Origin: Rhodopseudomonas sp. BR0M22
GTDB lineage: Bacteria > Pseudomonadota > Alphaproteobacteria > Rhizobiales > Xanthobacteraceae
Assembly: GCF_010907035.1 (NCBI RefSeq)
Contig: NZ_QUMK01000061.1
Coordinates: forward strand, 1 to 35,537
Reading direction: 5' to 3'
DNA: 35,537 bases
The notes beneath the pieces are model-generated. The model saw only the letters and a program-made list of their open reading frames with translations. It ran no database searches and had not been told where the DNA came from. Numbering within the stretch: the first letter of the stretch is position 1; every line of letters begins with the position of its first letter. A program made the translations under genes and the position numbers. Below, one piece after another: positions 1 through 7,279 of the stretch.

Positions 1-81
1 ATTTTGAGATATACCGCCCGCATGCAGGCGATAAATCTCAACGCGCTCCTCGAGGCTGAGCTGGCCATAACACTGTCCCAT
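1..81 (-). CDS. IS30-type transposase, N-terminal fragment (runs off window)
   Basis: Reading leftwards from an ATG at 81-79, 27 codons are visible before the window ends. The peptide begins [19 protein letters not shown], which matches the N-terminal helix-turn-helix start typical of IS30-family transposases (a YxxLSxEERxxIxxL pattern). No convincing Shine-Dalgarno precedes the ATG. The frame is open upstream into the decayed IS3-type gene, but that is probably coincidental at an insertion junction. The DDE catalytic part lies outside the window, so I cannot say whether the element is intact. Confidence 0.6.
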   Translation of the reverse strand, partial: MGQCYGQLSLEERVEIYRLHAGGISQN

Positions 82-128
82 CGCAACACCACTGTAGCAG
101 GTGTTGCACTTGCATCGTGAACCCAAGA
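82..128. mobile_element. Probable terminal region of the IS30-type element and its junction with IS3-type DNA
   Basis: IS3-type similarity (the RPHSALGYL block) stops at about 130. The IS30-type reading frame starts at 81. The 47 bases between should therefore hold the element's terminal inverted repeat; the stretch near 101-115 (gttgcacttgca) is a candidate. The exact end cannot be fixed because the partner repeat lies outside the window. The arrangement suggests an IS30-like element inserted into the 3' part of an older IS3 copy. Confidence 0.4.
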
Positions 129-500
129 GGTAGCCAAGCGCCGAGTGTGGCCGCTCGGCGTTGTGGTTGGTGATCCGGGCGGCGATCTTGGTTCGGGCGT
201 CGTGGAGTTCGAAGAACAGCCTCTTGTTGAGAAGCGCGTCACGCGTGCGGCCGTTGAAGCTCTCGACGAACCCGTTGTGCATGGGCTTGCCGGGCGCGAT
301 GAAATGTCAGTCGATGTTGTTGTCCCGGCACCAGGCGAGCATGGCGTCGCAGGTGAACTCGGTGCCGTTGTCGGAAACAATCATCCCCGGCTTGCCGTGC
401 CGTTCGACGATCGCGGTCATCTGACGATCGCGGTCATCTCGCGGGCCAACCCGCCGACCGGGGATCGAGGTGTCCGGGATCGCACGGAGTCCACGATGGA
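129..500 (-). pseudogene. Decayed IS3-family transposase (OrfB integrase core, C-terminal part)
   Basis: On the minus strand the translation gives recognisable IS3 OrfB blocks: IPDTSIPGRR, then MTAIVERHGKPGMIVSDNGT, then a stop, then [20 protein letters not shown] and RPHSALGYL. The expected Trp codon between NNID and HFIAPGK has become TGA (309-307). A 17-bp tandem duplication (406-439) plus an apparent extra G near 445 adds 18 nt without closing the frame. Similarity fades upstream of about 500, so the N-terminal half including the first catalytic Asp is missing, and the 3' end is cut by the IS30-type sequence. This copy cannot encode an active transposase. Confidence 0.75.
406..439. repeat. 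17-bp tandem duplication inside the IS3 remnant
   Basis: The 17-mer gacgatcgcggtcatct occurs at 406-422 and again, identically and without spacer, at 423-439. In the transposase frame it repeats the codons for MTAIV. It is a simple replication-slippage type duplication in a dead gene. Confidence 0.9.
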
Positions 501-563
501 CACCGGAGGCGCAAGAACAGTGGCCAATATGGCGTGCGGGATAACCACACTCTTCAGTGCTGA

Positions 564-779
564 TCAGTTGCAGGAAAAGCGTTTCACCGAATGCTTGGTG
601 ACGAAACCGTAGCCGCAGGTGTCGCAGGTCCACAGGTAGCTCACCACGCTCTCGGTGAGATACGCCGATGCTTCGGCCGCGACCATCGAGTCGGCGCAGA
701 CCGGGCAGGTGGGAAGATCGCTGCCGCGTGGTGCGGGACGAGGAACGTTGGTCGACAGGACTTCAGCAATCGCCGGCAT
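564..779 (-). CDS. Small zinc-ribbon protein, function unknown
   Basis: A 71-residue protein starting MPAIAEVLSTNVPRP. The ATG at 779 is preferred over an upstream ATG at 800 because a strong Shine-Dalgarno (gaggaggtcacg) precedes it by the right distance. Two Cys pairs, CPVC at residues 25-28 and CDTC at 52-55, fit a four-cysteine zinc ribbon, separated by a segment ESVVSYLWTC that should form the beta hairpin. The tail is basic (TKHSVKRFSC) with a fifth Cys at residue 70. Similar short Cys4 proteins occur in Bradyrhizobiaceae, but I know of no defined role; nucleic-acid or protein binding is possible. It stands alone, next to insertion-sequence debris, with a palindrome about 50 bp upstream. 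Confidence 0.7.
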   Translation of the reverse strand: MPAIAEVLSTNVPRPAPRGSDLPTCPVCADSMVAAEASAYLTESVVSYLWTCDTCGYGFVTKHSVKRFSCN

Positions 780-1188
780 CGTGACCTCCTCATCATTCAA
801 AAGCGTTGGACCTGATTGCTCGGTGGATCTGAATGTTCAGATACATGTTCGACCGAAGTGATCACCACCTCAGTTGCACGAACTATACACTCGGAACTCT
901 GACGATGTCGCAACACAAATGCGTTCGTTTTGAGAAATTCGATTCTGCACTGCACGCCTTGGATGAGACAGTGTGGCGACTTCTCGATTTCGAACACAGT
1001 CGTTAGCGATTCAATTACTATTGCGGTCGGAAAGCGACCGTGATCAACCCGTCTCGAAGCCTGTCGCAGTTGAGTCTTGTGCATCGCAAAGCACCGCTTT
1101 GTCGGAGCTGCCGCGCATCTTGTTGCACCGGTCATTCCGCGAGTCGCGTCAACGCCTTAACTCTGATCAACCTGCCGAGAAAACCGCC
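780..1188. other. Intergenic stretch without a supported gene
   Basis: About 410 bases lie between the divergent zinc-ribbon and BrnA-like genes. The base composition is more AT-rich than its neighbours (for example around 860-1030), which is usual for a regulatory region. Open frames here (797-1135 minus, 973-1188 plus) lack recognisable motifs and convincing ribosome-binding sites. No BrnT toxin is visible. The one clear structure is the palindrome at 827-842. Confidence 0.5.
827..842. promoter_or_regulatory. Perfect 7-bp inverted repeat upstream of the zinc-ribbon gene
   Basis: ATCTGAA TG TTCAGAT is a perfect dyad with a 2-nt spacer, 48 bp upstream of the zinc-ribbon start codon. Its size and place fit an operator for a dimeric regulator. 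It does not match the classical lux-box spacing (CTG-N10-CAG), Fnr/FixK (TTGAT-N4-ATCAA) or PpsR (TGT-N12-ACA) consensus, so I cannot name the regulator. Confidence 0.35.
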
Positions 1189-1434
1189 ATGTCGCAGCCG
1201 CCCCGCCGTCCCCGCACGCTGAACGATGCCCGCACCGAGGCGGAGGCCGCCTTCAAGAAGGCCACCACCAAGCCGGTGGAAGCGCCGCCGAAGCGTCAGG
1301 CGCTGCCCGGCGTGAAGGAGATGGTGTCGCTGCGGATCGATCAGGCCGTGCTGGAGCATTTCCAGGAAGGCGGCCCCGGCTGGCAGGATCGCATCAACGC
1401 GGCTCTGCGCAAAGCCGCCGGGTTCGACGATTAG
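1189..1434 (+). CDS. BrnA-like ribbon-helix-helix protein (orphan antitoxin-type)
   Basis: An 81-residue protein with a basic, Pro/Arg-rich first half and a C-terminal segment VSLRIDQAVLEHFQ followed by GPGWQDRINAALRKA. This is the pattern of the BrnA / DUF4415 antitoxin family: a beta strand VSLRID, helix 1, then the GxGWQxRINxxLR helix 2 of a ribbon-helix-helix DNA-binding fold. In that family the antitoxin binds a BrnT RNase toxin encoded just upstream; no BrnT-like frame is present here. The ATG at 1189 is chosen because the longer frame from 973 adds residues without any family resemblance. Its stop codon TAG overlaps the stop of the convergent transporter gene. A free-standing transcriptional regulator is the alternative. 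Confidence 0.65.
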   Translation: MSQPPRRPRTLNDARTEAEAAFKKATTKPVEAPPKRQALPGVKEMVSLRIDQAVLEHFQEGGPGWQDRINAALRKAAGFDD

Positions 1435-2321
1435 GACGAGCGTCGGATCTGGGCTGCTGCGGGCGGCCGCGGCGCGCCTCGCAGATTGAGCAGATTGCCG
1501 GTCAGGATCAGCGCAGCACCGACCACCGTGTAGGCATCCAGCCGCTCGCCGTAGATCAGCCAGCCGGCGGTCGCCGACAGCGGCACCCGCAGGAAGTCCA
1601 TCGGCACCACCACGGTGGCGTCCGCATTGGTCAGCGCCCGCGCCATGCAATAGTGCGAAAACGTGCCGCAGAACGCGAGGATCACGATCCAGATCCAGGC
1701 ATAGGCAGAAGGCCATTGCCACAGCCACAGCGCCGGAACGAGGCCCGCGGCGCTCTGGATGATCAGCATCCAGAAGATGATCGCAAGCGTGCTCTCGGTG
1801 CGGGTCAGCGACTTCATCAGGGTGACCGAGATTCCGAATCCGACTGCGGCGCCAAGCGCGATCAACTGGCCCGGATCGACCGAAGAGGTCGCGGGTCGCA
1901 CGATGACCACGACGCCGATCAGCCCGAGCACGATCGCCGTGATCTTCCAGACGTTCATGTGCTCGCCGAGGAAGGTCGCGGCCAGGATCGCGATCCAGAT
2001 CGGCATCGTGAACTCGATCGACACCACCTGGGCGATCGAGATCAGCGTCAGCGCGTAGAACCAGCCGAGCTGCGCGGCGTAATGCACCAGATTGCGGCTC
2101 AGATGCGCCAGCGGCCGCGATGTCGCCATCGCAGTCAGCCCGCCGAATCTGTGGATCAGCGGGTACAGCATCGCGAACCCGATCAACGAGCGCAGCTCCA
2201 TTACCTGGAACACGTTCAGCTCGCGCAGCGTCTCGCGGCCGGCGACGGCGACGATCACCATCAGCGCCAGCCAGCCGGCCATCCACAGCGCGGCTTTTAG
2301 GATCGAGGGAGAGCTGGTCAT
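1431..2321 (-). CDS. EamA/DMT-family membrane transporter
   Basis: The protein is 296 residues if begun at the ATG at 2321, immediately before a first hydrophobic helix (ILKAALWMAGWLALMVIVAV). The frame extends upstream to 2483, but that leader is not hydrophobic and looks non-coding. About ten hydrophobic segments are visible, in two halves, each with the EamA signature of a Pro/Gly-broken helix ending in short basic loops. The closing block GERLDAYTVVGAALILTGN is typical of the second EamA repeat. The family exports or imports small metabolites such as amino acids or nucleobases; the substrate is not predictable. The gene is divergent from the RidA-like gene and converges on the BrnA-like gene, with overlapping stop codons. 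Confidence 0.8.
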   Translation of the reverse strand: MTSSPSILKAALWMAGWLALMVIVAVAGRETLRELNVFQVMELRSLIGFAMLYPLIHRFGGLTAMATSRPLAHLSRNLVHYAAQLGWFYALTLISIAQVVSIEFTMPIWIAILAATFLGEHMNVWKITAIVLGLIGVVVIVRPATSSVDPGQLIALGAAVGFGISVTLMKSLTRTESTLAIIFWMLIIQSAAGLVPALWLWQWPSAYAWIWIVILAFCGTFSHYCMARALTNADATVVVPMDFLRVPLSATAGWLIYGERLDAYTVVGAALILTGNLLNLRGAPRPPAAAQIRRSS

Positions 2322-2509
2322 CGCGGCGGTTTGGCTCGTTGATGGCGTCGGCGTTTCCTTGAGCGCTCTATCTTCGACAACAGCAGCCTTGGCAACCACC
2401 GTGCCGTGGAGAGGCGCCTGCGGTCGCTGCGGTTGATTTCCGTCGCCGCTTGTGCGCGCAATCGTGGTCAAAGCGGCGAACAAGCCGGTGACCTAAGGGA
2501 GGATCGACG

Positions 2510-2911
2510 ATGCGGGTGCTGCAACCGGACGGATGGGCAAAGCCACGAGGCTTCTCACACGGCGTTGCGTTCAGCGGCCCTGGCCAGTGGCTGGTGCTGG
2601 CGGGCCAGACGGGGACCAACGATCAGGGCGAATACGAATCGGACGACCTTGCAGCCCAGGTCGGCGCAGCGCTGCGGCGTGTGATCCGGCTGCTGGCCGA
2701 CGCCGGTGCCGGACCGGAGCACATCGTGCGGCTGACCTGGTATCTCACCAGCCGCGCCGAGTACGAGGCCGCTGGCGCCGGCATCGGAGCGGCCTGGAAG
2801 GAGACGCTGGGCCGGCATTTCCCACCCTCGACGCTGCTTTATATCGGCGGGCTGGTCGATCCTCGGGCCAAGGTCGAGCTCGAGGTGACGGCGTTCGTGC
2901 CGGCGCGGTGA
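2510..2911 (+). CDS. RidA-family (YjgF/YER057c/UK114) protein
   Basis: A 133-residue protein, close to the family's usual 125-135. Family blocks seen in order are FSHGVAFSG, WLVLAGQTGTNDQGE, a long helix around VGAALRRVIRLLADAGAG, HIVRLTWYLTSRAEYEAA, and the closing PPSTLLYIGGLVDPRAKVELEVTAFV. RidA proteins form trimers; archetypes hydrolyse reactive enamines/imines released by PLP enzymes, and the active-site Arg lies in the C-terminal block with consensus near NPxARVEIE. Here the corresponding sequence is DPRAKVELE, so the Arg position is shifted or replaced by Lys. It may therefore belong to a RidA subgroup without deaminase activity. The ATG is preceded by a good Shine-Dalgarno (gggaggatcgacg). 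Confidence 0.8.
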   Translation: MRVLQPDGWAKPRGFSHGVAFSGPGQWLVLAGQTGTNDQGEYESDDLAAQVGAALRRVIRLLADAGAGPEHIVRLTWYLTSRAEYEAAGAGIGAAWKETLGRHFPPSTLLYIGGLVDPRAKVELEVTAFVPAR

Positions 2912-3001
2912 AGCTGCCTGGTCGACTTAGCTTTGCGGATGCTTGCCAGCGCGGCCGGTTTCGGCCAATGAGCCGCGAGCTGTCCTAAGGAGTTTCGTTC
3001 G

Positions 3002-3205
3002 ATGACCCAGCGCTCGACCTCGGCCGATTTCGTCACCGCCTTCGCCACCGGCTGGCCGGAGAATCAGCCGGAGGTGATGATCCTGTCGCTGACCACGCAG
3101 AAGGGCGTGCAGGACTTTGCCCTGACCAAGGAGCAGGCGCTGCTGGTGGCCAAAACCATCAAGCGCACCGCGACCGCGCTGGCCGCGCCGAAGGCGAGGG
3201 CCTGA
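3002..3205 (+). CDS. Conserved-looking small protein, function unknown
   Basis: A 67-residue protein preceded by a strong Shine-Dalgarno (taaggagtttcgttcg before the ATG). It reads as a real, soluble, mixed alpha/beta polypeptide: a segment QPEVMILSLTTQKGVQDFAL resembles two strands, and EQALLVAKTIKRTATAL forms an amphipathic helix. There are no cysteines, signal peptide or membrane segment. I do not recognise a family. It follows the RidA-like gene by 90 bp on the same strand and may be co-transcribed. The last residues APKARA are low complexity. Confidence 0.6.
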   Translation: MTQRSTSADFVTAFATGWPENQPEVMILSLTTQKGVQDFALTKEQALLVAKTIKRTATALAAPKARA

Positions 3206-3254
3206 CCGCGCGGCTGCGGGAGGGGCATTCAAGGCTCGCCGCGGCTAGCGAACC

Positions 3255-3290
3255 CCAAAACGAAAACCGGGCCCCTTTCGGAGCCCGGTT
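3255..3290 (-). terminator. Rho-independent terminator of pucBA
   Basis: On the minus strand the sequence forms AACCGGGCTCC, a GAAA tetraloop, and GGGGCCCGGTT, with one mismatch, followed by TTTTCGTTTT. It lies about 30 bp after the pucA stop. The T-run exists only on the minus strand, so it serves pucBA and not the upstream plus-strand genes. Confidence 0.85.
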
Positions 3291-3320
3291 CGGCAATACA
3301 GCTCAGACGAGCAGTATTGA

Positions 3321-3500
3321 TTAGCCGACGTTGACCGACGACTCGATCGCCGCGGCCTTGCCGTTCCAGTACTTCGAGAACCAGGTGGTGTGCGACAGCA
3401 CAGCGAAGTGCACCAGGATCGCGATCACGGTGACGCTGCCGAGCAGGAGCGGGAGACCGACGGTCGGCTTCACCACAGTCCAGATACGAGCTTGATTCAT
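3321..3500 (-). CDS. pucA: Light-harvesting 2 (B800-850) alpha polypeptide
   Basis: A 59-residue protein with the classic LH2 alpha layout: an amphipathic start [15 protein letters not shown], a single transmembrane helix (about residues 15-38), and a short periplasmic tail. His31 in ILVHFAVL is the ligand of the B850 bacteriochlorophyll. Tyr44-Trp45 (FSKYW), which hydrogen-bond the B850 acetyl groups in the Rhodoblastus acidophilus structure, are both kept; this predicts normal 850-nm rather than 820-nm absorption. The C-terminus is short and lacks the Ala/Pro-rich tail of some R. palustris alpha subunits, resembling the 'a'-type paralogue. It has a strong Shine-Dalgarno (aaaggag) and follows pucB by 25 bp. 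No pucC or other photosynthesis gene is adjacent. R. palustris carries several dispersed puc pairs. Confidence 0.96.
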   Translation of the reverse strand: MNQARIWTVVKPTVGLPLLLGSVTVIAILVHFAVLSHTTWFSKYWNGKAAAIESSVNVG

Positions 3501-3525
3501 ATTCTATACTCCTTTGGGCAGCTAA

Positions 3526-3669
3526 TTAGTGCAGCCAGGGCGAGTAAACGTAGGCGAGGAAGTGCGCGACGATCGCGATCGCACCGAAGATGCGGGTGCC
3601 GTCGATCACGTGCTTGTGGAGCTCTTCGGACTCCTCGACCGTCAGGCCGGTCAGCGTCTTGTCAGCCAT
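3526..3669 (-). CDS. pucB: Light-harvesting 2 (B800-850) beta polypeptide
   Basis: A 47-residue protein, [20 protein letters not shown] onwards, ending in the standard SPWLH. The N-terminal cytoplasmic segment carries the conserved SEELHK. One transmembrane helix follows, with the conserved Ala-x3-His motif, His36 (IVAHFLAY), binding a B850 bacteriochlorophyll. Arg26 (DGTR) corresponds to the residue that contacts B800 in known LH2 structures. The ATG is preceded by gagg at modest spacing. Gene order pucB-pucA is the usual one, and the pair ends at a strong terminator. In R. palustris such operons respond to oxygen and light; I could not find a convincing PpsR (TGT-N12-ACA) pair upstream. Confidence 0.96.
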   Translation of the reverse strand: MADKTLTGLTVEESEELHKHVIDGTRIFGAIAIVAHFLAYVYSPWLH

Positions 3670-4027
3670 TTTGAGACCTCATAATGGGGTTTCTTGCGCA
3701 TCGCCGAGCCGCGGTGCGGCCCTCGATGGCGCGCATATTGACCGGCTCCCCCGCACCGAACATTGAGCAGGAACAAATTTTCGTGAGGGCCGCGTGATCC
3801 GTTGGTCGTAAGGTGCCGGGGAGGTCGTGTTTCGCAACGCCTGGCAGCGGCAACGCCGCGCTTGCCTTCTATCGAGCAACCCCGATGATTGGCTCAATCG
3901 AGGCCTATCCGGCCGCACCAGACGGTGGCTTCATGGAAGAGGTGGTCGTCGGGCGCGCCGTCTATGGCGAGCGCTGATGATCAGCGACAGGCTGTCACCG
4001 CGTCGGAAGGACTGATTCCAAGGCGCA
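3670..4027. other. Upstream region of pucBA, no supported gene
   Basis: About 360 bases separate pucB from the tRNA-Lys gene. The region should contain the puc promoter and leader on the minus strand, which fits the long untranslated leaders of puc operons. A 54-codon plus-strand frame (GTG at 3813 to TGA at 3977) has a protein-like end but no recognised family or good ribosome-binding site. I saw no convincing PpsR or Fnr/FixK site. Confidence 0.45.
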
Positions 4028-4103
4028 TGGTGAGCGCGGAGGGACTCGAACCCTCGACCCCATGATTAAAAGTCACGTGCTCTACCGGCTGAGCTACGCG
4101 CTC
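4028..4103 (-). tRNA. tRNA-Lys (anticodon UUU)
   Basis: A complete 76-nt cloverleaf reads on the minus strand. The acceptor arms GAGCGCG and CGCGCTC pair fully, with discriminator A and an encoded CCA. The D arm is GCTCAGCCGGTAGAGC. The anticodon stem CGTGA/TCATG closes the loop CTTTTAA, giving anticodon UUU. The variable loop is short, followed by the T arm with GGTTCGAGTCC. It is transcribed in the same direction as pucBA. Confidence 0.96.
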
Positions 4104-4257
4104 ACGTGAGGCGCTGTGTAGGGGGCGGGGCCGGCGGGGTCAATACCCGCGGTGACCGCAGTTGCCCCGACCCAAGCCAAATTAGCTCAAGCCCACAGCT
4201 ATTTATCCTGTCTTCCTCGTGCAACCATTCAGCTCGGCCGGCGGCCGCCGCCGTCGT

Positions 4258-7092
4258 TCAGGCGTCGCGCTGGAGATCGGAGCCCACCTTCTGCGGCGCC
4301 GGCATCGTGGTCGGCAGCGCCACCGGGCGCAGGCCGATCAGTTCGGCTGTCCGCACCGCCGTCGCGGTCCACCAGCCGAACTGGTTGATTCGTGAATTCT
4401 CCAGAATTGCGATCACCACCGCCGCCAGGAACGGCAGGCTCTGCAGGACCAGGACGCCTGCGAAGATGTAGATTTCCGTGATTTGGATGTTGCTGTTGGA
4501 GACCACCAGGATCGCGGCGCCGATCAGCAGCAGTACGCCGATCACGGCCTCCCAGAACGCCTGGAATTCGACCGACATCATCGTCAGGCCGCCCTTGGAG
4601 GTGCGGGCGAAGGCGAGGTGTTCGGTGATCAGGCCCTGGGCGACGGCACGGGATACCGTCCACTGCACCGACATCGCCGCAATCATGGCGCCCAGCATCT
4701 GCGGCACGCCGACCTTCACCCGCAACCGGTACAGCACCAGGAAGTGCGCCAATGTGACGATGAACGAGGCGATGATCGGCAGGGTCAGGATCTTGTCGGG
4801 AATCGCGATGTCGGCGAAGGCGACGATCGGCACCCAGATCAGGTTGAGGATCGCCACCACCACGCCGAGGCTTTCGGCGCCGAGCCAGTTCAGCCAGCCG
4901 ACGCCGAACTCGCGGCGCTGATCGCGGGAGAGTCGGCTGTTGCCCGGCAGGAACCGGCGCCAGTGCTTCTTGATGATCTGGAAGCCGCCATAGGCCCAAC
5001 GATGGCGCTGCTTCTTGAACGCCTCGTAGGTGTCCGGCAGCAGGCCGTAGCCGTAGCGGGTATTGGTGTAGTGGGTGAGCCAGCCATGCTCCATAATCTC
5101 GAGGCCGAGATCGGAGTCCTCACAGATCGTGTCGCTCGACCAGCCGCCGGCCATGTCCATCGCGGCGCGGCGGATCAGGCACATCGTGCCGTGCACGATG
5201 ATGCCGTTGTATTCGTTGCGCTGGACCATGCCGATGTCGAAGAACCCGGCATATTCGCCGTTCATGATGTAGTGCATCAGCGAGCGGTCGCCGTCGCGAT
5301 GCTCCTGCGGCGCCTGCACCAGGCCGACCCGCGGGTCGTCGAATGCGGGCACCAGGTCTTTCAGCCAGTCCGGCGTCACCACATAGTCGGCGTCGATGAT
5401 ACCGATGATCTCGGCGTCGACCGCCGTGCGTTCCATCGCGATCCGCAGCGCGCCGGCCTTGAAGCCTTTGACCTTCTGGGCGTTGATGAACTTGAAGCGC
5501 TCGCCGAGCTCGCGGCAGTGTTCCCGGATCGGATCGGTAAAGGCGGCGTCGGGCGTGTTGTTGATGATCACCACGACTTCGAAGTTCGGGTAGTCGAGCC
5601 GCGCCAGAGCATCGAGCGTCTGCTTCAGCATCTCCGGCGGTTCGAAATAGGCCGGGACGTGGATTGAGACCTTGGGGAAGGCCACCGGTTCGCCCTTCGC
5701 AATCGCGGCGGCGCGCTTGGCTTCCTGGGCGTCGGTCAGGGCGCGGGTGATCAGCCGCCGCGGCTTGCGGCCGAAGGCCACGGCCGAGATTTCCTCGATT
5801 CGCGCCAGGGCGATCGCGACCAGCGGCACCAGCAAAATGATGCCCAGCGTCAGCGCGAAGGCTGAACCGAACAGGAAGTAGTGGCCGTTCCAAAAGGCGA
5901 ACACAGTTGCGGCCCAGGCGCCGGCGCCATGGGCGGCCGCCGACAGCAGCAGCGTCTGCATCGCGGTCGGCGCGGCGAGCTGAAGAATCGGCAGCGACAG
6001 CAGGATGCCGACGAGCAGGGCGATGCCGGCGAGTTTCCAGTAGTTCGGGTCGACCACCGGCCCGGTCCAGGCGAATTTCGGCTGCCGCGAGGCGTCGAGG
6101 AAGCCCCAATACGGACCGACGCCGCCTTCGAAGAACTTCCAGGGCTGATCGATCGCTTCAACGATGTTGTATTCCATGCCGATGGCGTCGGCGCGGCTGA
6201 CGAAGTTGCGTAGCGTCACTGCCTGCTCGAACTGGCCGGGTACGGCGGCCTTGCGGTTATAGCCCGCGCTCGGCCAGCCGAATTCGGCGATCACGATGCG
6301 CTTGCCCGGGAAGGCGTCGCGCAGCTTCTGGTAGATGATCATCGCCTGATCGACGGCCTGTTTGGAGGAGAAGCCTTCCCAATAAGGCAGGATGTGCGCA
6401 GCGATGAAGTCGACCGAGGAGGCGAGCTCGGGGTGCTCGAGCCAGATGTTCCAGATTTCGCCCGACGTGACCGGCGCCTTGACCTGCGATTTCACCCGCT
6501 GGATCAGCCGGGTCAGCCGCCGCACGTTGTTCTCGGCGGTCGCCCAGCGCACCGCTTCGTCGCGCTTGTCGGCGGGCTGTGCCTCGGCGTCGCGGACCCG
6601 CTGATTTTCTTCGGCGACGAGCCGGTAGCGCTCTTCGTCGCTCAGGCCGAGATTTTCCAGCGGGATCTGGTCACCGCGATACACCGTTTCGTTGCCGACC
6701 ACGACGCCGCTGACATTGGCGTTGTGTTTGGCGAGGTCGATCGCCGACTGGATTTCGCGTTCGTTGCGGGTGACGTCCTTGTCGATCCAGGCGCCGACAT
6801 TGACCTTGAGGCCGAATTCGTTGGCGATCGGCGGCACCATTTCGGGACCGCCGGTCGACGAATACAGGCGGACCGCGCGCGTCAGCGGTTCCAGCTTCTT
6901 CAAGTCGGCGCGGATTCGCTCGGCGGAGGGGAAGTTGTCGACGTCCGGGTGCCCCGAGCCATCGAACGGCGCATACGACACGCTCGGCAAAATGCCGGTG
7001 AAGTCGGCGGCTTGTTGTTTCTCCCGAAGGAGGCCCCAGAGCGCAGCGTGAGCGGCAGCGACGAGAAAAAGAACGACGACGACGACGCGCAT
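4258..7092 (-). CDS. ndvB: NdvB-like cyclic beta-glucan synthase (GH17 + GT2 membrane protein)
   Basis: A 944-residue membrane protein. The ATG at 7092 is chosen because the signal-anchor helix (MRVVVVVLFLVAAAHAALWG) follows at once. Residues about 30-350 form a GH17-type domain with both catalytic acids: the acid/base Glu in VVVGNETVYRG and the nucleophile Glu in IAEFGWPSAG. Two or three helices (about 355-440) lead to a cytoplasmic GT2 domain with DAD in IIDADYVV, ED in ICEDSDLGLE, and the processive QxxRW motif in KKQRHRWAYGG. Four to six helices close the protein. This architecture matches Bradyrhizobium NdvB, which makes cyclic beta-(1,3),(1,6)-glucans from UDP-glucose for osmotic adaptation and symbiosis. 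The neighbours support that reading. No strong Shine-Dalgarno is visible; a hairpin sits 24 bp upstream. Confidence 0.85.
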   Translation of the reverse strand: MRVVVVVLFLVAAAHAALWGLLREKQQAADFTGILPSVSYAPFDGSGHPDVDNFPSAERIRADLKKLEPLTRAVRLYSSTGGPEMVPPIANEFGLKVNVGAWIDKDVTRNEREIQSAIDLAKHNANVSGVVVGNETVYRGDQIPLENLGLSDEERYRLVAEENQRVRDAEAQPADKRDEAVRWATAENNVRRLTRLIQRVKSQVKAPVTSGEIWNIWLEHPELASSVDFIAAHILPYWEGFSSKQAVDQAMIIYQKLRDAFPGKRIVIAEFGWPSAGYNRKAAVPGQFEQAVTLRNFVSRADAIGMEYNIVEAIDQPWKFFEGGVGPYWGFLDASRQPKFAWTGPVVDPNYWKLAGIALLVGILLSLPILQLAAPTAMQTLLLSAAAHGAGAWAATVFAFWNGHYFLFGSAFALTLGIILLVPLVAIALARIEEISAVAFGRKPRRLITRALTDAQEAKRAAAIAKGEPVAFPKVSIHVPAYFEPPEMLKQTLDALARLDYPNFEVVVIINNTPDAAFTDPIREHCRELGERFKFINAQKVKGFKAGALRIAMERTAVDAEIIGIIDADYVVTPDWLKDLVPAFDDPRVGLVQAPQEHRDGDRSLMHYIMNGEYAGFFDIGMVQRNEYNGIIVHGTMCLIRRAAMDMAGGWSSDTICEDSDLGLEIMEHGWLTHYTNTRYGYGLLPDTYEAFKKQRHRWAYGGFQIIKKHWRRFLPGNSRLSRDQRREFGVGWLNWLGAESLGVVVAILNLIWVPIVAFADIAIPDKILTLPIIASFIVTLAHFLVLYRLRVKVGVPQMLGAMIAAMSVQWTVSRAVAQGLITEHLAFARTSKGGLTMMSVEFQAFWEAVIGVLLLIGAAILVVSNSNIQITEIYIFAGVLVLQSLPFLAAVVIAILENSRINQFGWWTATAVRTAELIGLRPVALPTTMPAPQKVGSDLQRDA

Positions 7093-7115
7093 CGCAACTA
7101 AACCATCAGGGGCCA

Positions 7116-7135
7116 GGTTGGCAGGTGGACCAACC
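7116..7135 (-). promoter_or_regulatory. Hairpin in the leader of the ndvB-like gene
   Basis: GGTTGG and CCAACC form a perfect 6-bp stem around an 8-nt loop, 24 bp before the ndvB-like start codon and after the upstream gene's stop. There is no T-run, so it is not a classical terminator. It could tune translation or processing between the two genes. Confidence 0.35.
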
Positions 7136-7279
7136 CGTCCCCAAGGTCCGTCCACAGCATCGGCGCATCACAGTAGCAATGCGTCCCGAGTTCAAGCAAC
7201 TCGACCGCCCCCATGGCGAATTGAGGGCGTCCGACTGGCGAACCCGAGAAGATCCCGATCGTTCCCCCGTGCCGTGCGG

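Noticed and set aside
797-1135. A 112-codon minus-strand frame between the zinc-ribbon and BrnA-like genes
   Set aside because: No motif, no Shine-Dalgarno, and it would overlap the promoter region of the zinc-ribbon gene. It reads like translated non-coding DNA.
3813-3977. A 54-codon plus-strand frame upstream of pucB that ends in a protein-like sequence (GGFMEEVVVGRAVYGER)
   Set aside because: GTG start without ribosome-binding site, no recognised family, and it lies in the region expected to hold the puc promoter. It may be a gene remnant, but I cannot support it.
3670-4027. PpsR (TGT-N12-ACA) or Fnr/FixK sites in the puc upstream region
   Set aside because: I looked for both spacings and found no convincing match; partial look-alikes such as ttgagcaggaacaa are too weak to annotate.
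4483-5667. Long antisense frames opposite the ndvB-like gene (and similar ones opposite glmU, glmS, recG, mfd)
   Set aside because: In GC-rich DNA the antisense of a real gene is often open. These frames give His/Asp/Arg/Gln-rich sequences without family signatures.
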